NCBI RefSeq assembly: GCF_014203045.1
Contig: NZ_JACHIF010000010.1
Coordinates: 186,001 to 250,000 of the forward strand
Reading direction: 5' to 3'
DNA from: Prosthecobacter dejongeii
GTDB taxonomy: Bacteria > Verrucomicrobiota > Verrucomicrobiia > Verrucomicrobiales > Verrucomicrobiaceae
Length of the DNA: 64,000 nt
The translations under genes and the position numbers were made by a program. The first letter of the stretch is position 1; the number at the start of each line of letters is the position of its first letter. Shown piece by piece: positions 34,915 through 44,081 of the stretch. The notes under the pieces were generated by a model. The model was not told where the DNA came from and did not search any database. It saw only the letters and a list, made by a program, of their open reading frames with translations.

Positions 34915-36771
34915 ATGGACCCTAACCAGCCACCTTCTGGCCAACCTGCCCCAGATGCTTTTGTGCCCCCGCCTCCTGGCGGCACCCAGCCATTAGGCCA
35001 TCCTCCAGGATATCCGACCTCTGGGAATCTAGGCTATCCTGTGCAAGGAAACAACCTGGGCTACCCCGTCCAGCCCGGCATGATGCCGCCGCCACCTGCG
35101 GGATACCCCGCGCCTTCGGCCACCTCAGGCCCCGTGCCTGTGGCCGCTGTGGAAGAAGATCAAGCCGTGGCCCTCCATGCAGCCCCAGGCGAAATGTATC
35201 ACCCGCCGGCGCTCAACCATTTTGAAACCGTGAAACCACCCAATGCTCTGGTTAAAGCCTGGCGCAAGGTAGGCGGTGGCTCTTTGACCCTCAGCTTGGC
35301 CATTCACGCGGGTATCCTCATCGTGGGCGGTGCTATCGTGGTCAGCACGCAGATGATTCAGAAGCAGGTGGACTTCCTGCCTGGTGGCGGCACGCAGCAG
35401 GGAGCGCAGGCCTCTGCAGAGATGCAGCACAAGGTGCAGCAGAAGAAGCGGACATCGCTGAACAAGACGATGCCGATGAAGAAGATCGTGAGCACGAGCC
35501 AGAACTCGGCCGTGACGCTGCCAGATGCGCCGCCAGATCTGCTGGATGTGCCGGATGTGAGCTCGATGCTGGGAGGCGGAAGCCTGGGCAGTGGAGGTTT
35601 TGGCAAAGCAGGAGCTGGTGGTGGCTTTGGCACTGGGATGGGCATGGGCGGGATGCAGGGCTTTGTGACTTTGCCACCTTCCATGCGCAGTCGCTGCTCC
35701 CCGCAGGAGCGTTTGAAAAAACTGGCTGACAGCGGTGGCAGTCCCGAGTGTGAACGTGCGGTTTCCGCCTCCCTGGAATGGCTGAAGCAGAAACAGGGGC
35801 CTGATGGTGCCTGGAATGGCATGGGCAGCAAGTCCGCCATGACCGGCCTTGCCCTCCTTTGCTACTTAGGCCGCTGTGAAACACCGGATTCTCCCTTCTA
35901 TGGAGACACGGTAATGAAGGGCATTCTCTTCCTGATCGAGACTAGCAAAAAGAATCCCCACGGGATGATCTGTGAAGACATCTACAACAACGGCTCCACC
36001 TACGCTCACGGCATCGCCACTTACGCCTTGGGTGAAATGTACACCTTGGCACGTTTGGGCAGCAAGGAGCTGCCAGGCATGCGTGAAGCTTTTGAAAAAG
36101 GCGTGAAGTTGATCATCGACAATCAAAATGAGCGGGGCTCATGGACCTACGGCGGCAAGGACGCAGGCATGACCACGGCCTACACGAAAAACAGCAAAGG
36201 AGAAGACCTCTCTGTGGCAGGCTGGCAATTCCAGGCGCTGAAAGCCGCCAAGAACTCGGGCCTCAAAATTCAAGGCCTCGACTCTGCCATCAAGAAATGC
36301 ACGGAGTATGTGCTGGCCAAGCAGACCAAAGACGGCGGTTTTGGCAATCCTGACCGTGACAAACACTACAATCAATGGAGCCTCACGGGAGCCGGCTCTC
36401 TGGCTCTGCAAACCATGTCCAAAGGCCACACCGCGCCACTGAAAAAGGCCATCGGTTTCCTCCGGGAGTTCCTCGAAGCAGAGCCTCTGGACTGGAATAA
36501 AAACTGCAACCCTTACTGCTGGTATTACTACACCCAGACCTTCTTCCAGGCTGGGGGCGATGACTGGAAATTTTACAATCAACAATTCCTGCCACAGATC
36601 CTGGCCGCGCAGCAGCCCGATGGCAGCTTTAAAAAAGGTCGCCCAAACTGGCCTGCTGGCGATGCTACCGATCCCGTTTACCGCCAAGCTCTCTGCACCC
36701 TCATGCTGGAGGTCTATTACCGTTACCTGAAAGTGGCGGATCGCGACGAAGAAAGCTTCTTTGATCGTTAG
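34915..36771 (+). CDS. Membrane-anchored prenyltransferase/squalene cyclase-repeat protein
   Basis: A 618-residue protein. The N-terminal 80 residues are Pro/Gly/Tyr-rich (YP repeats), a transmembrane helix lies at about 124-146 (LTLSLAIHAGILIVGGAIVV), and a Gly-rich linker at about 218-248. The C-terminal domain (about 275-618) contains alpha-toroid repeats typical of terpene cyclases, such as ASLEWLKQKQGPDGAWNGMG, TYALGEMYTLARLG, NQNERGSWTYGGKD, YVLAKQTKDGGFGNPDRD and KPDGSFKKG-like units. The DxDD or DCTAE catalytic motifs of true squalene or oxidosqualene cyclases are not visible, so it is more likely a surface or binding protein with the toroid fold. Start ATG follows TTTTATCCCCTC. Confidence 0.86.
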   Translation: MDPNQPPSGQPAPDAFVPPPPGGTQPLGHPPGYPTSGNLGYPVQGNNLGYPVQPGMMPPPPAGYPAPSATSGPVPVAAVEEDQAVALHAAPGEMYHPPALNHFETVKPPNALVKAWRKVGGGSLTLSLAIHAGILIVGGAIVVSTQMIQKQVDFLPGGGTQQGAQASAEMQHKVQQKKRTSLNKTMPMKKIVSTSQNSAVTLPDAPPDLLDVPDVSSMLGGGSLGSGGFGKAGAGGGFGTGMGMGGMQGFVTLPPSMRSRCSPQERLKKLADSGGSPECERAVSASLEWLKQKQGPDGAWNGMGSKSAMTGLALLCYLGRCETPDSPFYGDTVMKGILFLIETSKKNPHGMICEDIYNNGSTYAHGIATYALGEMYTLARLGSKELPGMREAFEKGVKLIIDNQNERGSWTYGGKDAGMTTAYTKNSKGEDLSVAGWQFQALKAAKNSGLKIQGLDSAIKKCTEYVLAKQTKDGGFGNPDRDKHYNQWSLTGAGSLALQTMSKGHTAPLKKAIGFLREFLEAEPLDWNKNCNPYCWYYYTQTFFQAGGDDWKFYNQQFLPQILAAQQPDGSFKKGRPNWPAGDATDPVYRQALCTLMLEVYYRYLKVADRDEESFFDR

Positions 36772-36834
36772 TCTTCATCCTTGCCAGTGCAGATTCTGGA
36801 TGCAGATCCCTTATGCCTCCGCCAGCATGGGGGC

Positions 36835-38265
36835 ATGAGTACAGATGCCTCCTCACCCTCTCATTTTGATTTCATTGTCATCGGCGGTGGCAGTGGCGGC
36901 TACGCAGCGGCACGCACGGCCCATTCGTTAGGCCTCAGCGTCGCCGTGGTGGATGGGGCCGCAGAGCTGGGGGGCCTGTGCATCCTACGGGGTTGCATGC
37001 CGAGCAAAACGCTGATCGAATCTGCAGATCGCAACCTTAGCATTCGCCGAGCTTCCGAATTTGGTCTTCATGCGCAATCTCAGGGGGTTGACATCCGGGC
37101 CATCCGGGAGCGCAAACGCACCCTCATCGCCGACTTCGCCGGTTACCGCCAGCAACAGCTCCAAGACGGGCGTTTCACACTGTATCGTGCCCACGCATCT
37201 TTCACGGATGCACACACGGTGGAACTGCAGCCGCAAGATGGCTCGGCCTCCTTTCAACTGACCGGCAAGACTTTCTGCATCGCCACAGGCTCCGTCCCCA
37301 GCGTCCCCCCGATTCCAGGTCTTGCGGAGTCCGGTTACTGGACCAGTGATGAAGTGCTGGATGCTGAGGCCCTGCCGGAATCCTTTGCCGTTCTGGGTGG
37401 TGGTGCCATCGCTCTGGAAATGGCACATTACCTGGAAGGGGTAGGCCGCAAGGTCACCCTCATCCAGCGCGGTCCCCAGTTCCTCACCGGACTGGACGCG
37501 GAATGCAGTGCCGTTTTGGAACAAGCCTACGCTCACCGTGGCATCACCTGCCACCTTGGCACCAGCATCCACAAAGTCACGACTGCCCATGGTCGTCGGC
37601 ACATTGAGTATCAGCACGAGGGCAAAGAAAAGAGCATCACAGTGGATCAAATCCTGGTGGCTATGGGGCGTAGCCCAGCCACCGATGGCTTGAATCTAGA
37701 GGCCGCCAAAGTCAGCCTCACCCAAAAGAAGATCGCGGTAAAGCCAACGATGCAAAGCACCCAGCCGCACATCTTTGCAGCCGGGGATGTGTGCAGCCCT
37801 CTAGATGTGGTGCATGTGGCCATCCAACAGGGAGAAATCGCCGCACGCAATGCCCACCGTCTCATTCAGGGACAACCTGTGGAGGAAGAAACCGACTATC
37901 GCCTGCTACTCTTTGGGGTCTTTTCCCATCCGCAGGTCGCTGCCGTCGGTGCAGGCGCAGCGGATTTGGAAAAAGCAGGCACACCTTTCGTTTCTGCCAG
38001 TTATCCCTTCAATGATCATGGCAAGTCCATGTGCATGGGTGAGACGGAAGGATTTGTCAAAATGCATGCGCACCGCGAAACGGGCGAAATCCTCGGTGCA
38101 ACCTGCGTGGGCCCTCACGCAACCGAACTGATTCACGAGGTCGTCATCGCCATGCATTACCGATCCAAGGTGCAGGACTTCCTGGCCATCCCTCACTATC
38201 ACCCGACCCTGAGTGAAATCTGGACCTACCCCGCAGAGGAATGTGCGGATCAACTTGAAGCCTGA
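36835..38265 (+). CDS. Pyridine nucleotide-disulfide oxidoreductase, dihydrolipoyl dehydrogenase-like
   Basis: A 476-residue flavoprotein of the class I disulfide reductase family. The FAD Rossmann motif is IVIGGGSGGYAAARTAHSLG. The redox-active pair is in LCILRGCMPSKT (C-x4-C); the NAD motif is AVLGGGAIALEMAHYLEGVG. ATG-type IFAAGDVCSP binds the flavin, and the C-terminal interface carries AIPHYHPTLSEIW, where His and Glu form the active-site base. The classic GGTCLNxGC sequence is altered to LGGLCILRGC, so dihydrolipoamide, mercuric, thiol or quinone substrates remain possible. No 2-oxoacid dehydrogenase gene is nearby. ATG 36835 is chosen over a TTG at 36781. Confidence 0.88.
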   Translation: MSTDASSPSHFDFIVIGGGSGGYAAARTAHSLGLSVAVVDGAAELGGLCILRGCMPSKTLIESADRNLSIRRASEFGLHAQSQGVDIRAIRERKRTLIADFAGYRQQQLQDGRFTLYRAHASFTDAHTVELQPQDGSASFQLTGKTFCIATGSVPSVPPIPGLAESGYWTSDEVLDAEALPESFAVLGGGAIALEMAHYLEGVGRKVTLIQRGPQFLTGLDAECSAVLEQAYAHRGITCHLGTSIHKVTTAHGRRHIEYQHEGKEKSITVDQILVAMGRSPATDGLNLEAAKVSLTQKKIAVKPTMQSTQPHIFAAGDVCSPLDVVHVAIQQGEIAARNAHRLIQGQPVEEETDYRLLLFGVFSHPQVAAVGAGAADLEKAGTPFVSASYPFNDHGKSMCMGETEGFVKMHAHRETGEILGATCVGPHATELIHEVVIAMHYRSKVQDFLAIPHYHPTLSEIWTYPAEECADQLEA

Positions 38266-38334
38266 AATCACACTCATGCCATTCCGGCATGACACTCATT
38301 CCCAAAGACTATTTTAATTATAGATTATGGATTC

Positions 38335-38351
38335 TATGCTGAATCAGCATA
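38335..38351. promoter_or_regulatory. Perfect palindrome at the porin start
   Basis: TATGCTGA-A-TCAGCATA is a perfect 8-bp inverted repeat with a 1-base centre, ending 4 bases before the porin ATG and downstream of a very AT-rich stretch (38311-38330) that could hold the -10 region. It could be a repressor operator or a hairpin blocking the ribosome. Confidence 0.5.
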
Positions 38352-38355
38352 ATCC

Positions 38356-39693
38356 ATGAAATGCCCGATCAAATTCTTTCTTTATTTGCTGTTAGGCACT
38401 TCAGGCCTTGCCCTCAGAGCTTTGGCAGGAGATCAAACACCCGAAGCCATTCTTCTCCCAGAAAAAGACCCTTTAGTCTTTAACTTTCAGGCACGTGTGC
38501 GCGGAGAATGGCGGGAAAACGTTTTTGACTTTAATAACAGCGCCAACGCTGCCACCGATGACACTTGGCTCCTGCATCGTATCCGAGTCGGCATGGAATG
38601 GCAGGTCCTGCCCTGGCTTAAAATCTCCATCCAAGGACAGGATGTCCGTGAATCTTTCTCGGACCGAGCAGATGTGCCTAACCAAATGGGTGCTGAAGGA
38701 GACGACGCTTTTGACCTACGCCTCGGGAATCTCGAAATCGGTGACCCTAAACATCTCTCGCTCAAACTGGGGCGTCAGGTGCTTGCTTATGGAGATGAGC
38801 GTCTTGTGGGCCCGCTGGAATGGCTGAATTTCAGCCGCACTTTTGATGCGGTGAAGCTGCACTATCAGGAGAAAGACTGGTGGCTGGATGCCTTTACCTC
38901 CAGCGTGGTGCGCATCCACGAATCTCACTTCAATACCTCCGACTGGCTGGATGGGGAAAACATGCGAGACCAATTCTTCAGCGGTCTTTATTTCAGCACC
39001 ACCGCCATCCGTGTGCAGACTACCGATGTTTATGCCTTCCACCTGCACGAAGAAGGATTGGCCGGTGGCACCGATTTCATCACCTTAGGGACTCGCTTGA
39101 AAGGAGATCCCCTCAAACTCGCAGGGTGGGACTACACCGTCGAAGTCGTCGGCCAAGCAGGCCAGGTTCGTGGCCAGGACTTGCGTGCCTTCGCCTCTCA
39201 TTTAGAAGCAGGCTACAATTGGCTGCAAACGCCTTGGAAGCCCCGCGTCGGCCTGGAATACAGCTATGGCAGTGGTGATGGCGATGCGACCGATGGCCAA
39301 TCTCATACTTTCCAAAACCTCTTCCCCACGAATCATCCGCCTTATGGGTTTATGGACACCATGTCCTGGCAGAACATGCACAACATCGTTCTGCGCCTAG
39401 CTGCCCAACCTCACCCCAAACTGAAGACGACGCTCGACCTCCATGGCTTTTGGTTAGACGATACAGCAGACGCTTGGTACCGAGCCAATGGCACAACGCA
39501 AGTCCGCCCCATCAAAGGCTCTGCCAGCAATCAAGCAGGAGCGGAAGTGGACTTTACCATCAGTTCAAAGCTGACCCAACACCTGGATATGCTCGTCGGT
39601 TATAGCCATTTCTTTGCAGGAAGTTACCTCGACGACACGGGCGCAGGTGATGATGCCCACTTTGCTTACATCATGCTGACGCTGAACTACTGA
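38356..39693 (+). CDS. Alginate-export-type outer membrane porin
   Basis: A 445-residue exported outer-membrane beta-barrel. The signal peptide is MKCPIKFFLYLLLGTSGLAL, cleaved near RALAG. The mature part is built of alternating strands rich in Trp/Tyr, with the family-like opening FNFQARVRGEWRENVFDFNN, the strand pair SLKLGRQVLAYGDERLVGPLEW and the terminal DDAHFAYIMLTLNY ending in an aromatic residue. The alginate export (AlgE-like) domain family is used for various sugars or aromatic compounds; specificity cannot be inferred. It is preceded by an operator-like palindrome and followed 50 bases later by a cation/proton antiporter gene. Confidence 0.87.
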   Translation: MKCPIKFFLYLLLGTSGLALRALAGDQTPEAILLPEKDPLVFNFQARVRGEWRENVFDFNNSANAATDDTWLLHRIRVGMEWQVLPWLKISIQGQDVRESFSDRADVPNQMGAEGDDAFDLRLGNLEIGDPKHLSLKLGRQVLAYGDERLVGPLEWLNFSRTFDAVKLHYQEKDWWLDAFTSSVVRIHESHFNTSDWLDGENMRDQFFSGLYFSTTAIRVQTTDVYAFHLHEEGLAGGTDFITLGTRLKGDPLKLAGWDYTVEVVGQAGQVRGQDLRAFASHLEAGYNWLQTPWKPRVGLEYSYGSGDGDATDGQSHTFQNLFPTNHPPYGFMDTMSWQNMHNIVLRLAAQPHPKLKTTLDLHGFWLDDTADAWYRANGTTQVRPIKGSASNQAGAEVDFTISSKLTQHLDMLVGYSHFFAGSYLDDTGAGDDAHFAYIMLTLNY

Positions 39694-39742
39694 GCCATTC
39701 AATTCCCCATCACTCCTCAATTTCAAATGACTCCACACTCCC

Positions 39743-41041
39743 ATGAATAACCTCCATCTCGCCGTTCAGTTTTTCCTTCAAATCGCCGTTATTCTTTTGG
39801 CCTGTCGCATCGTCGGCATGATCGCCGCCCGCTTTGGCCAGCCGCAGGTGGTGGCAGAGATGATTACGGGTGTCATGCTTGGTCCCTCCCTCTTTGGAGA
39901 GCTGGCACCAGAATGGCAAAAATGGCTCTTCCCTTGGGATGCAAAACAGATGACGCGTGATACTTCGTGTTATCTCTTCCCTGCATCCCAGCTTGGCTTG
40001 GCGCTCTACATGTTCATCGTCGGGATGGAGTTTCGCATGGATATCGTGAAAAAGCGGCTGAAGAGCTCGGTCGCCGTTTCTTTGGCCGGCATGATCACGC
40101 CCTTTTTGTTAGGCGCTGGCTTGGCGTGGGTCTTATTTCATTACACTGAGCTGTTCCCAGAAAAAACCTCGCTGAGAGAGGCCATGCTTTTCCTGGGTGC
40201 CTCCATGTGCATCACGGCCTTCCCCATGCTGGCACGCATCATCCACTTCAAAGGCCTCGCGGGGACTACCATGGGTACCGTGGCGATTGGTGCAGGAGCC
40301 ATTGATGATGCCATGGCCTGGATCCTCTTAGCCGTCGTGCTGGCCAGCTTTGAAGGCAATGTTAGCAACTCTCTTTACAACATCGGTGGGGCGATCGGCT
40401 ATGTGACCGTCACCCTGATGCTGATTCGCCCTCTTTTGGCAGCCACCTCACACCTCATGATCAAAGATGGCAAACTGACCGATGGTGGGCTGGTCATTGG
40501 CATCGCCATGATGTCCCTCGGTGCTTGGTTCACGGACAAAATCGGTCTGCATGCCGTCTTTGGAGCTTTCATCATGGGAGCTGCGATGCCACGTGGAGTC
40601 ATTGTGAAGGATCTCATGGGGCGCATTCAGCCCCTGGCCGTGGCGCTTCTGCTGCCGCTGTTTTTCACTTACTCAGGTCTAAATACCAAGATCGGCCTCA
40701 TCAATAGCTGGTTCCTCTGGGGAATGTGTGCCGCTGTTTTAGCAGCCGCCGTGCTGGGTAAATGGGCCGCATGTACCCTGGCCGCGCGTGCCACAGGAAT
40801 CTCGAGTCGTGAAGCCATGGGCATCGGCATTCTGATGAATGCACGTGGCCTCATGGAGCTCATCATTATCAACATCGGCCTGCAGCGTGGCATCATCTCT
40901 GAAGGGCTTTTTGCCACGCTCGTCATCATGGCCATCGTCACCACGCTCATGGCCTCCCCCATCTTTGAATACTTCGTGGGCAGCGGTACTCAAAAGCCGG
41001 AGCCAGATGCAGATGCCGACACACTGCCAGCTGCGATGTAA
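39743..41041 (+). CDS. Cation/proton antiporter, CPA2 family
   Basis: A 432-residue integral membrane protein with about 12 hydrophobic segments. Motifs of the Na+/H+ exchanger family (PF00999) are visible: VGMIAARFGQPQVVAEMITGVMLGPS near the N-terminus, the ITAFPMLARIIHFKGLAG helix, and the ion-binding AGAIDDAMAWILLAVVL with the paired acidic residues (D-D). MNARGLMELIIINIGLQRGI closes the family signature. It belongs to the CPA2 (KefB/YbaL-like) branch without the C-terminal RCK/TrkA domain. It exchanges K+ or Na+ for protons. It probably shares a transcript with the porin upstream. Confidence 0.9.
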   Translation: MNNLHLAVQFFLQIAVILLACRIVGMIAARFGQPQVVAEMITGVMLGPSLFGELAPEWQKWLFPWDAKQMTRDTSCYLFPASQLGLALYMFIVGMEFRMDIVKKRLKSSVAVSLAGMITPFLLGAGLAWVLFHYTELFPEKTSLREAMLFLGASMCITAFPMLARIIHFKGLAGTTMGTVAIGAGAIDDAMAWILLAVVLASFEGNVSNSLYNIGGAIGYVTVTLMLIRPLLAATSHLMIKDGKLTDGGLVIGIAMMSLGAWFTDKIGLHAVFGAFIMGAAMPRGVIVKDLMGRIQPLAVALLLPLFFTYSGLNTKIGLINSWFLWGMCAAVLAAAVLGKWAACTLAARATGISSREAMGIGILMNARGLMELIIINIGLQRGIISEGLFATLVIMAIVTTLMASPIFEYFVGSGTQKPEPDADADTLPAAM

Positions 41042-41063
41042 GACGACCTGATTTCTTTCTCCA

Positions 41064-41096
41064 AGGGGCTTCGCTGATTCTATCAGGGAAGCCCCT
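41064..41096. terminator. Hairpin between convergent antiporter and PhyH genes
   Basis: AGGGGCTTC (41064-41072) pairs with GAAGCCCCT (41088-41096), a 9-bp stem, with a short inner CTGA/TCAG helix. It overlaps the PhyH stop codon. No long T run follows on either strand, so it may be a weak or Rho-assisted bidirectional terminator. Confidence 0.42.
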
Positions 41097-41784
41097 CTTG
41101 CCATTCAAGCCCGGCAGGCAGATCAAACGCAGCATACTCTAGGTGCAATACCCGGCGGTGACGCGGGCTTTGAGAACGACCCGAAGCATGCAAGAGCAGT
41201 GGCCGCATCAAAAGCGCATCTCCAGCAGAGGCGCTGCAGGTCACTTCTGGCACGTCCTCCCGCCATTGTCGTATTTGTTCGGCAGACAGTCGGCCTACAG
41301 CCTGTGACCCAGGCAAGACCCGCAAGGCACCGTTGGTTTCATCTGCATCGTCTAAATGCAGACGCACCGTGATCATTCGCTGAAGACATTCCACCGGTGG
41401 CTGCACATGAGGAACCCCTTCTTTGATGCTCCAAGGACCAAAGCCAGGGGTTTCACGGCGTTCGCGCACCGACAAAGTCAGGTCTTGATGCCAAGCGACC
41501 AGCCAATTGGTATCTGGCGATTTATCAAAGAATATAGCCCGTACTGGCCTAGGTGGATCTGGCAACCAGGGACGCGTCAATTCCATCAACTTGGGTGAAT
41601 GAGCTAACCGTGCAATTTCTGGCAACGCGAGTAACCCGCGCCGGCCTGCACTGACAATAGGCCCCAGCTCCTCGATAACCGCAGTGCAATGCGCCACACT
41701 CAGCACTGCTGGGCAAATACAGAAGCCGTGAGATTCAAGGTTATAATCCGCCAGGGCTGCGCACGTCATGCCCACGTCATCCAC
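41083..41784 (-). CDS. Phytanoyl-CoA dioxygenase (PhyH) family oxygenase
   Basis: A 233-residue Fe(II)/2-oxoglutarate-dependent dioxygenase. The iron-binding HxD is in VAWHQDLTLSV; the distal His is in LLMRPLLLHASGRSQS; the 2-oxoglutarate-binding Arg is in RRVLHLEYA. The central LDDADETNGALRVLPGSQ is typical of PhyH proteins. The family hydroxylates CoA thioesters, amino acids, ectoine or secondary metabolites; no substrate can be read here. Its neighbours do not form an obvious pathway. Another ATG five codons downstream could serve equally well as start. Confidence 0.87.
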   Translation of the reverse strand: MDDVGMTCAALADYNLESHGFCICPAVLSVAHCTAVIEELGPIVSAGRRGLLALPEIARLAHSPKLMELTRPWLPDPPRPVRAIFFDKSPDTNWLVAWHQDLTLSVRERRETPGFGPWSIKEGVPHVQPPVECLQRMITVRLHLDDADETNGALRVLPGSQAVGRLSAEQIRQWREDVPEVTCSASAGDALLMRPLLLHASGRSQSPRHRRVLHLEYAAFDLPAGLEWQEGLP

Positions 41785-41830
41785 ACATTCCAGAGCGAGG
41801 CAAATTCATTTTGAATCCCACCGAAACCAT

Positions 41831-41863
41831 AAAAAAACGCTGACCAGTTTCCCAGTCAGCGTT
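41831..41863 (-). terminator. Rho-independent terminator of the cysK operon
   Basis: AACGCTGAC (41836-41844) pairs with GTCAGCGTT (41855-41863), a 9-bp stem with 10-base loop. On the minus strand it is followed by TTTTTT (plus-strand A run at 41831-41837). It lies 25 bases beyond the TPR membrane protein gene. Confidence 0.87.
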
Positions 41864-41888
41864 ATGGAATTCAAAAAAACGTCGGCCT

Positions 41889-42935
41889 TTAGGATGCCTT
41901 CGCAGGAACCGCTGGAGCCGGGGTCTCAGGCTGTGCCGGGGCAGGCACGGGAGCTGGGGTGGGCGCTGGCGCAGGGGCTGGAACTGCCGGGGCAGGCTTC
42001 ACTTCGATCTTGGGTGCTTCAGGAGCTGGCGTCGCAGGGACTGCGGGCGCGGCTGGGACAGCAGGCACTTCGATTTTCGGTGCAGCGGGCATAACAGGTG
42101 CAGGGGCAGCGGATGGCGTCACCTGGATCTGAGGGGCACTCGGAGCGACGGGGGAAACCTGGATCTGAGGTGCTGCGCCGGCTGGCATCAAGGTAGGATT
42201 GAGACTGGTGGAGTCCAGCTTCAACTGGGGAGCGCCCGGGGCAGGAGCTTCCACTTTAGGTTTCGGCGGTCCATCCACTTCCTTCGTCGGCAACTTGGCT
42301 GCGATCCACTTCAGGCGGCCTTCGCTCTGGTCGAGGAAAGCAGGATCTGCGGTGATGAACTTGGCAGGCACGGCTTCGTATGCAGCTTTAGCTTCCTCTT
42401 CTTTGCCAGCAGCCCAGAGCAAATCCCCGAGACGAAGCTGAGCCAAAGCAGCAGCATCACTGCTCGCAAATTCAGAAACCACACGCTCAAACAAAGGTTT
42501 GGCTTCGTCAGCCTTACCCATGACTTCCAGCTTGGTCGCCAGAGCAAGGATAACTTCCGGCAGGAGAGGATGGTCTGAGTGCTTGGTGGTGAACTCACGA
42601 AGAGCTGCCACAGAAGCGTCCTTCTTATCCTGGATCCACAAGAAATCGGCCTTCAGGACGAGTGCATTCCCAGCAGCAGTGGTGCCAGGATGATTGCTGA
42701 TGACGAGGTCACAATCTTCCACCGTTTTGGCAGCGGCAAAAGCCTCACCAGCCGCTACAGCATTGGCTTTGTTGGTGTAACTGATGATGCCGTAAACGAC
42801 TGCCGCCAGGGCGATCGCTGCACTGAGCAGGACGAGTTTTTTGAAGTTCGCTTCCAAGAACTGTTCCATCGGGGAGGAGGGAACGAGTGTATCGAGAGCA
42901 GGTGCCGGTGAGGCGGGAGGAGTCGCTTTGGACAT
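41889..42935 (-). CDS. Membrane TPR protein with Pro/Ala-rich tail
   Basis: A 348-residue protein. A cytoplasmic N-terminus (Pro-rich) leads to one transmembrane helix (about 32-52, LVLLSAAIALAAVVYGIISY). A YfgM-like tetratricopeptide domain follows (about 60-200: ALVLKADFLWIQDKKDASVAALREF, LLPEVILALATKLEVMGKADEAKPLFERV, ALAQLRLGDLLWAAGKEEEAKAAYE). The last 130 residues are Pro/Ala/Val repeats (APKIEVPAVPAAPAVP-like) that may span the periplasm. YfgM-type proteins assist periplasmic folding or the Sec translocon; the role here is inferred. It is 31 bases downstream of cysK, in the same transcript. Confidence 0.83.
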   Translation of the reverse strand: MSKATPPASPAPALDTLVPSSPMEQFLEANFKKLVLLSAAIALAAVVYGIISYTNKANAVAAGEAFAAAKTVEDCDLVISNHPGTTAAGNALVLKADFLWIQDKKDASVAALREFTTKHSDHPLLPEVILALATKLEVMGKADEAKPLFERVVSEFASSDAAALAQLRLGDLLWAAGKEEEAKAAYEAVPAKFITADPAFLDQSEGRLKWIAAKLPTKEVDGPPKPKVEAPAPGAPQLKLDSTSLNPTLMPAGAAPQIQVSPVAPSAPQIQVTPSAAPAPVMPAAPKIEVPAVPAAPAVPATPAPEAPKIEVKPAPAVPAPAPAPTPAPVPAPAQPETPAPAVPAKAS

Positions 42936-42966
42936 GAGCCGTTTTTTCTAAAATTCTGACAGAGGA

Positions 42967-43950
42967 TTAAGCCCCCACTTTGGCACGGGCCTCATCCGCC
43001 AGAGCGGTGGAGAGGTAACGTTCACCTGTGGAGCAGGCGACGGTAACAATCAGTTTGCCTTTGTTTTCAGGGCGCTGCGCGACCTGAATAGCGGCGACGA
43101 CGTTAGCCCCGGTGCTGATACCGACCAGCAGGCCTTCTTCTTTAGCCAGGCGACGAGCCATGGCGAACGCATCGTCATTGCTGACTTTGATGCACTCGAC
43201 AATCTGGGCATTACCCGCGCTGTCTTTCAGGTGCAGGTTCTTTGGCACAAAACCAGCGCCTGTTCCCTGGATCTTGTGTGGGCCCGGCTGCACAGGTTCG
43301 CCTGCGAGGGTCTGATTGATGACCGGAGAGGCTTCTGGCTCCACTGCGATGGCCTGGAAGCTTGGCTTGCGAGGTTTGATAACCTCACAGGTACCGGTGA
43401 TGGTGCCACCGGTGCCGACTGCGGCCACAAAAATATCCACCTTGCCATCCGTATCCGCCCAGATTTCCTCTGCGGTGGTCTTCATGTGGATGGCTGGGTT
43501 AGCCGGGTTTTCGAACTGCTGGGGGATCCACGCATTGGGTGTTTCCTTGAGCAGCTCTTCTGCTTTGGCAATCGCGCCTTTCATGCCCTGCGGTCCAGGA
43601 GTCAGCACCAACTCAGCACCCAGGAGAGCCAGCAGCGTGCGGCGCTCCAGGCTCATGGTTTCTGGCATCGTCAAAATCAGCTTGTAACCTTTAGCCGCAG
43701 CCACAAAGGCCAGAGCGATCCCGGTGTTACCACTGGTTGGCTCAATGATGACCGTATCCTTGGTCAAAATGCCACGGGCCTCAGCGTCCTCAATCATGGC
43801 CATGCCAATACGGTCTTTCACACTGCCGAGCGGATTAAAAAACTCGCACTTCAGAGCGATGGTGGCATCCAGGCCAGCCGTCACTTTGTTCAGTTTGACC
43901 AGCGGCGTCTTGCCGACGGTTTCGACGATGTTATTGTAGATATGGCCCAT
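42967..43950 (-). CDS. cysK: Cysteine synthase A
   Basis: O-acetylserine sulfhydrylase: O-acetyl-L-serine plus sulfide gives L-cysteine. The 327-residue PLP enzyme has [15 protein letters not shown] at the start and the catalytic Lys in [17 protein letters not shown]. It also has the substrate loop [16 protein letters not shown], the phosphate-binding GTGGTITG and the SAGANxAAA-like [12 protein letters not shown]. The frame extends 45 codons upstream, but ATG 43948-43950 gives the standard start. The leader is CCCTGCCTCCGCC. A serine O-acetyltransferase-like gene lies at 57249-57848, but it appears part of another cassette. Confidence 0.95.
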   Translation of the reverse strand: MGHIYNNIVETVGKTPLVKLNKVTAGLDATIALKCEFFNPLGSVKDRIGMAMIEDAEARGILTKDTVIIEPTSGNTGIALAFVAAAKGYKLILTMPETMSLERRTLLALLGAELVLTPGPQGMKGAIAKAEELLKETPNAWIPQQFENPANPAIHMKTTAEEIWADTDGKVDIFVAAVGTGGTITGTCEVIKPRKPSFQAIAVEPEASPVINQTLAGEPVQPGPHKIQGTGAGFVPKNLHLKDSAGNAQIVECIKVSNDDAFAMARRLAKEEGLLVGISTGANVVAAIQVAQRPENKGKLIVTVACSTGERYLSTALADEARAKVGA

Positions 43951-44081
43951 GGCGGAGGCAGGGTTGGGGGATTTGAAAAGCAATGCCAAGGGGCCAAACG
44001 GCAGCCCTAAGCGGTGAGGGTGCAGTTTATAGGAGTGGCCCGGCAGGCTTGCAAAGGAAAAAACCGCAGCGCAGCGCCTCC

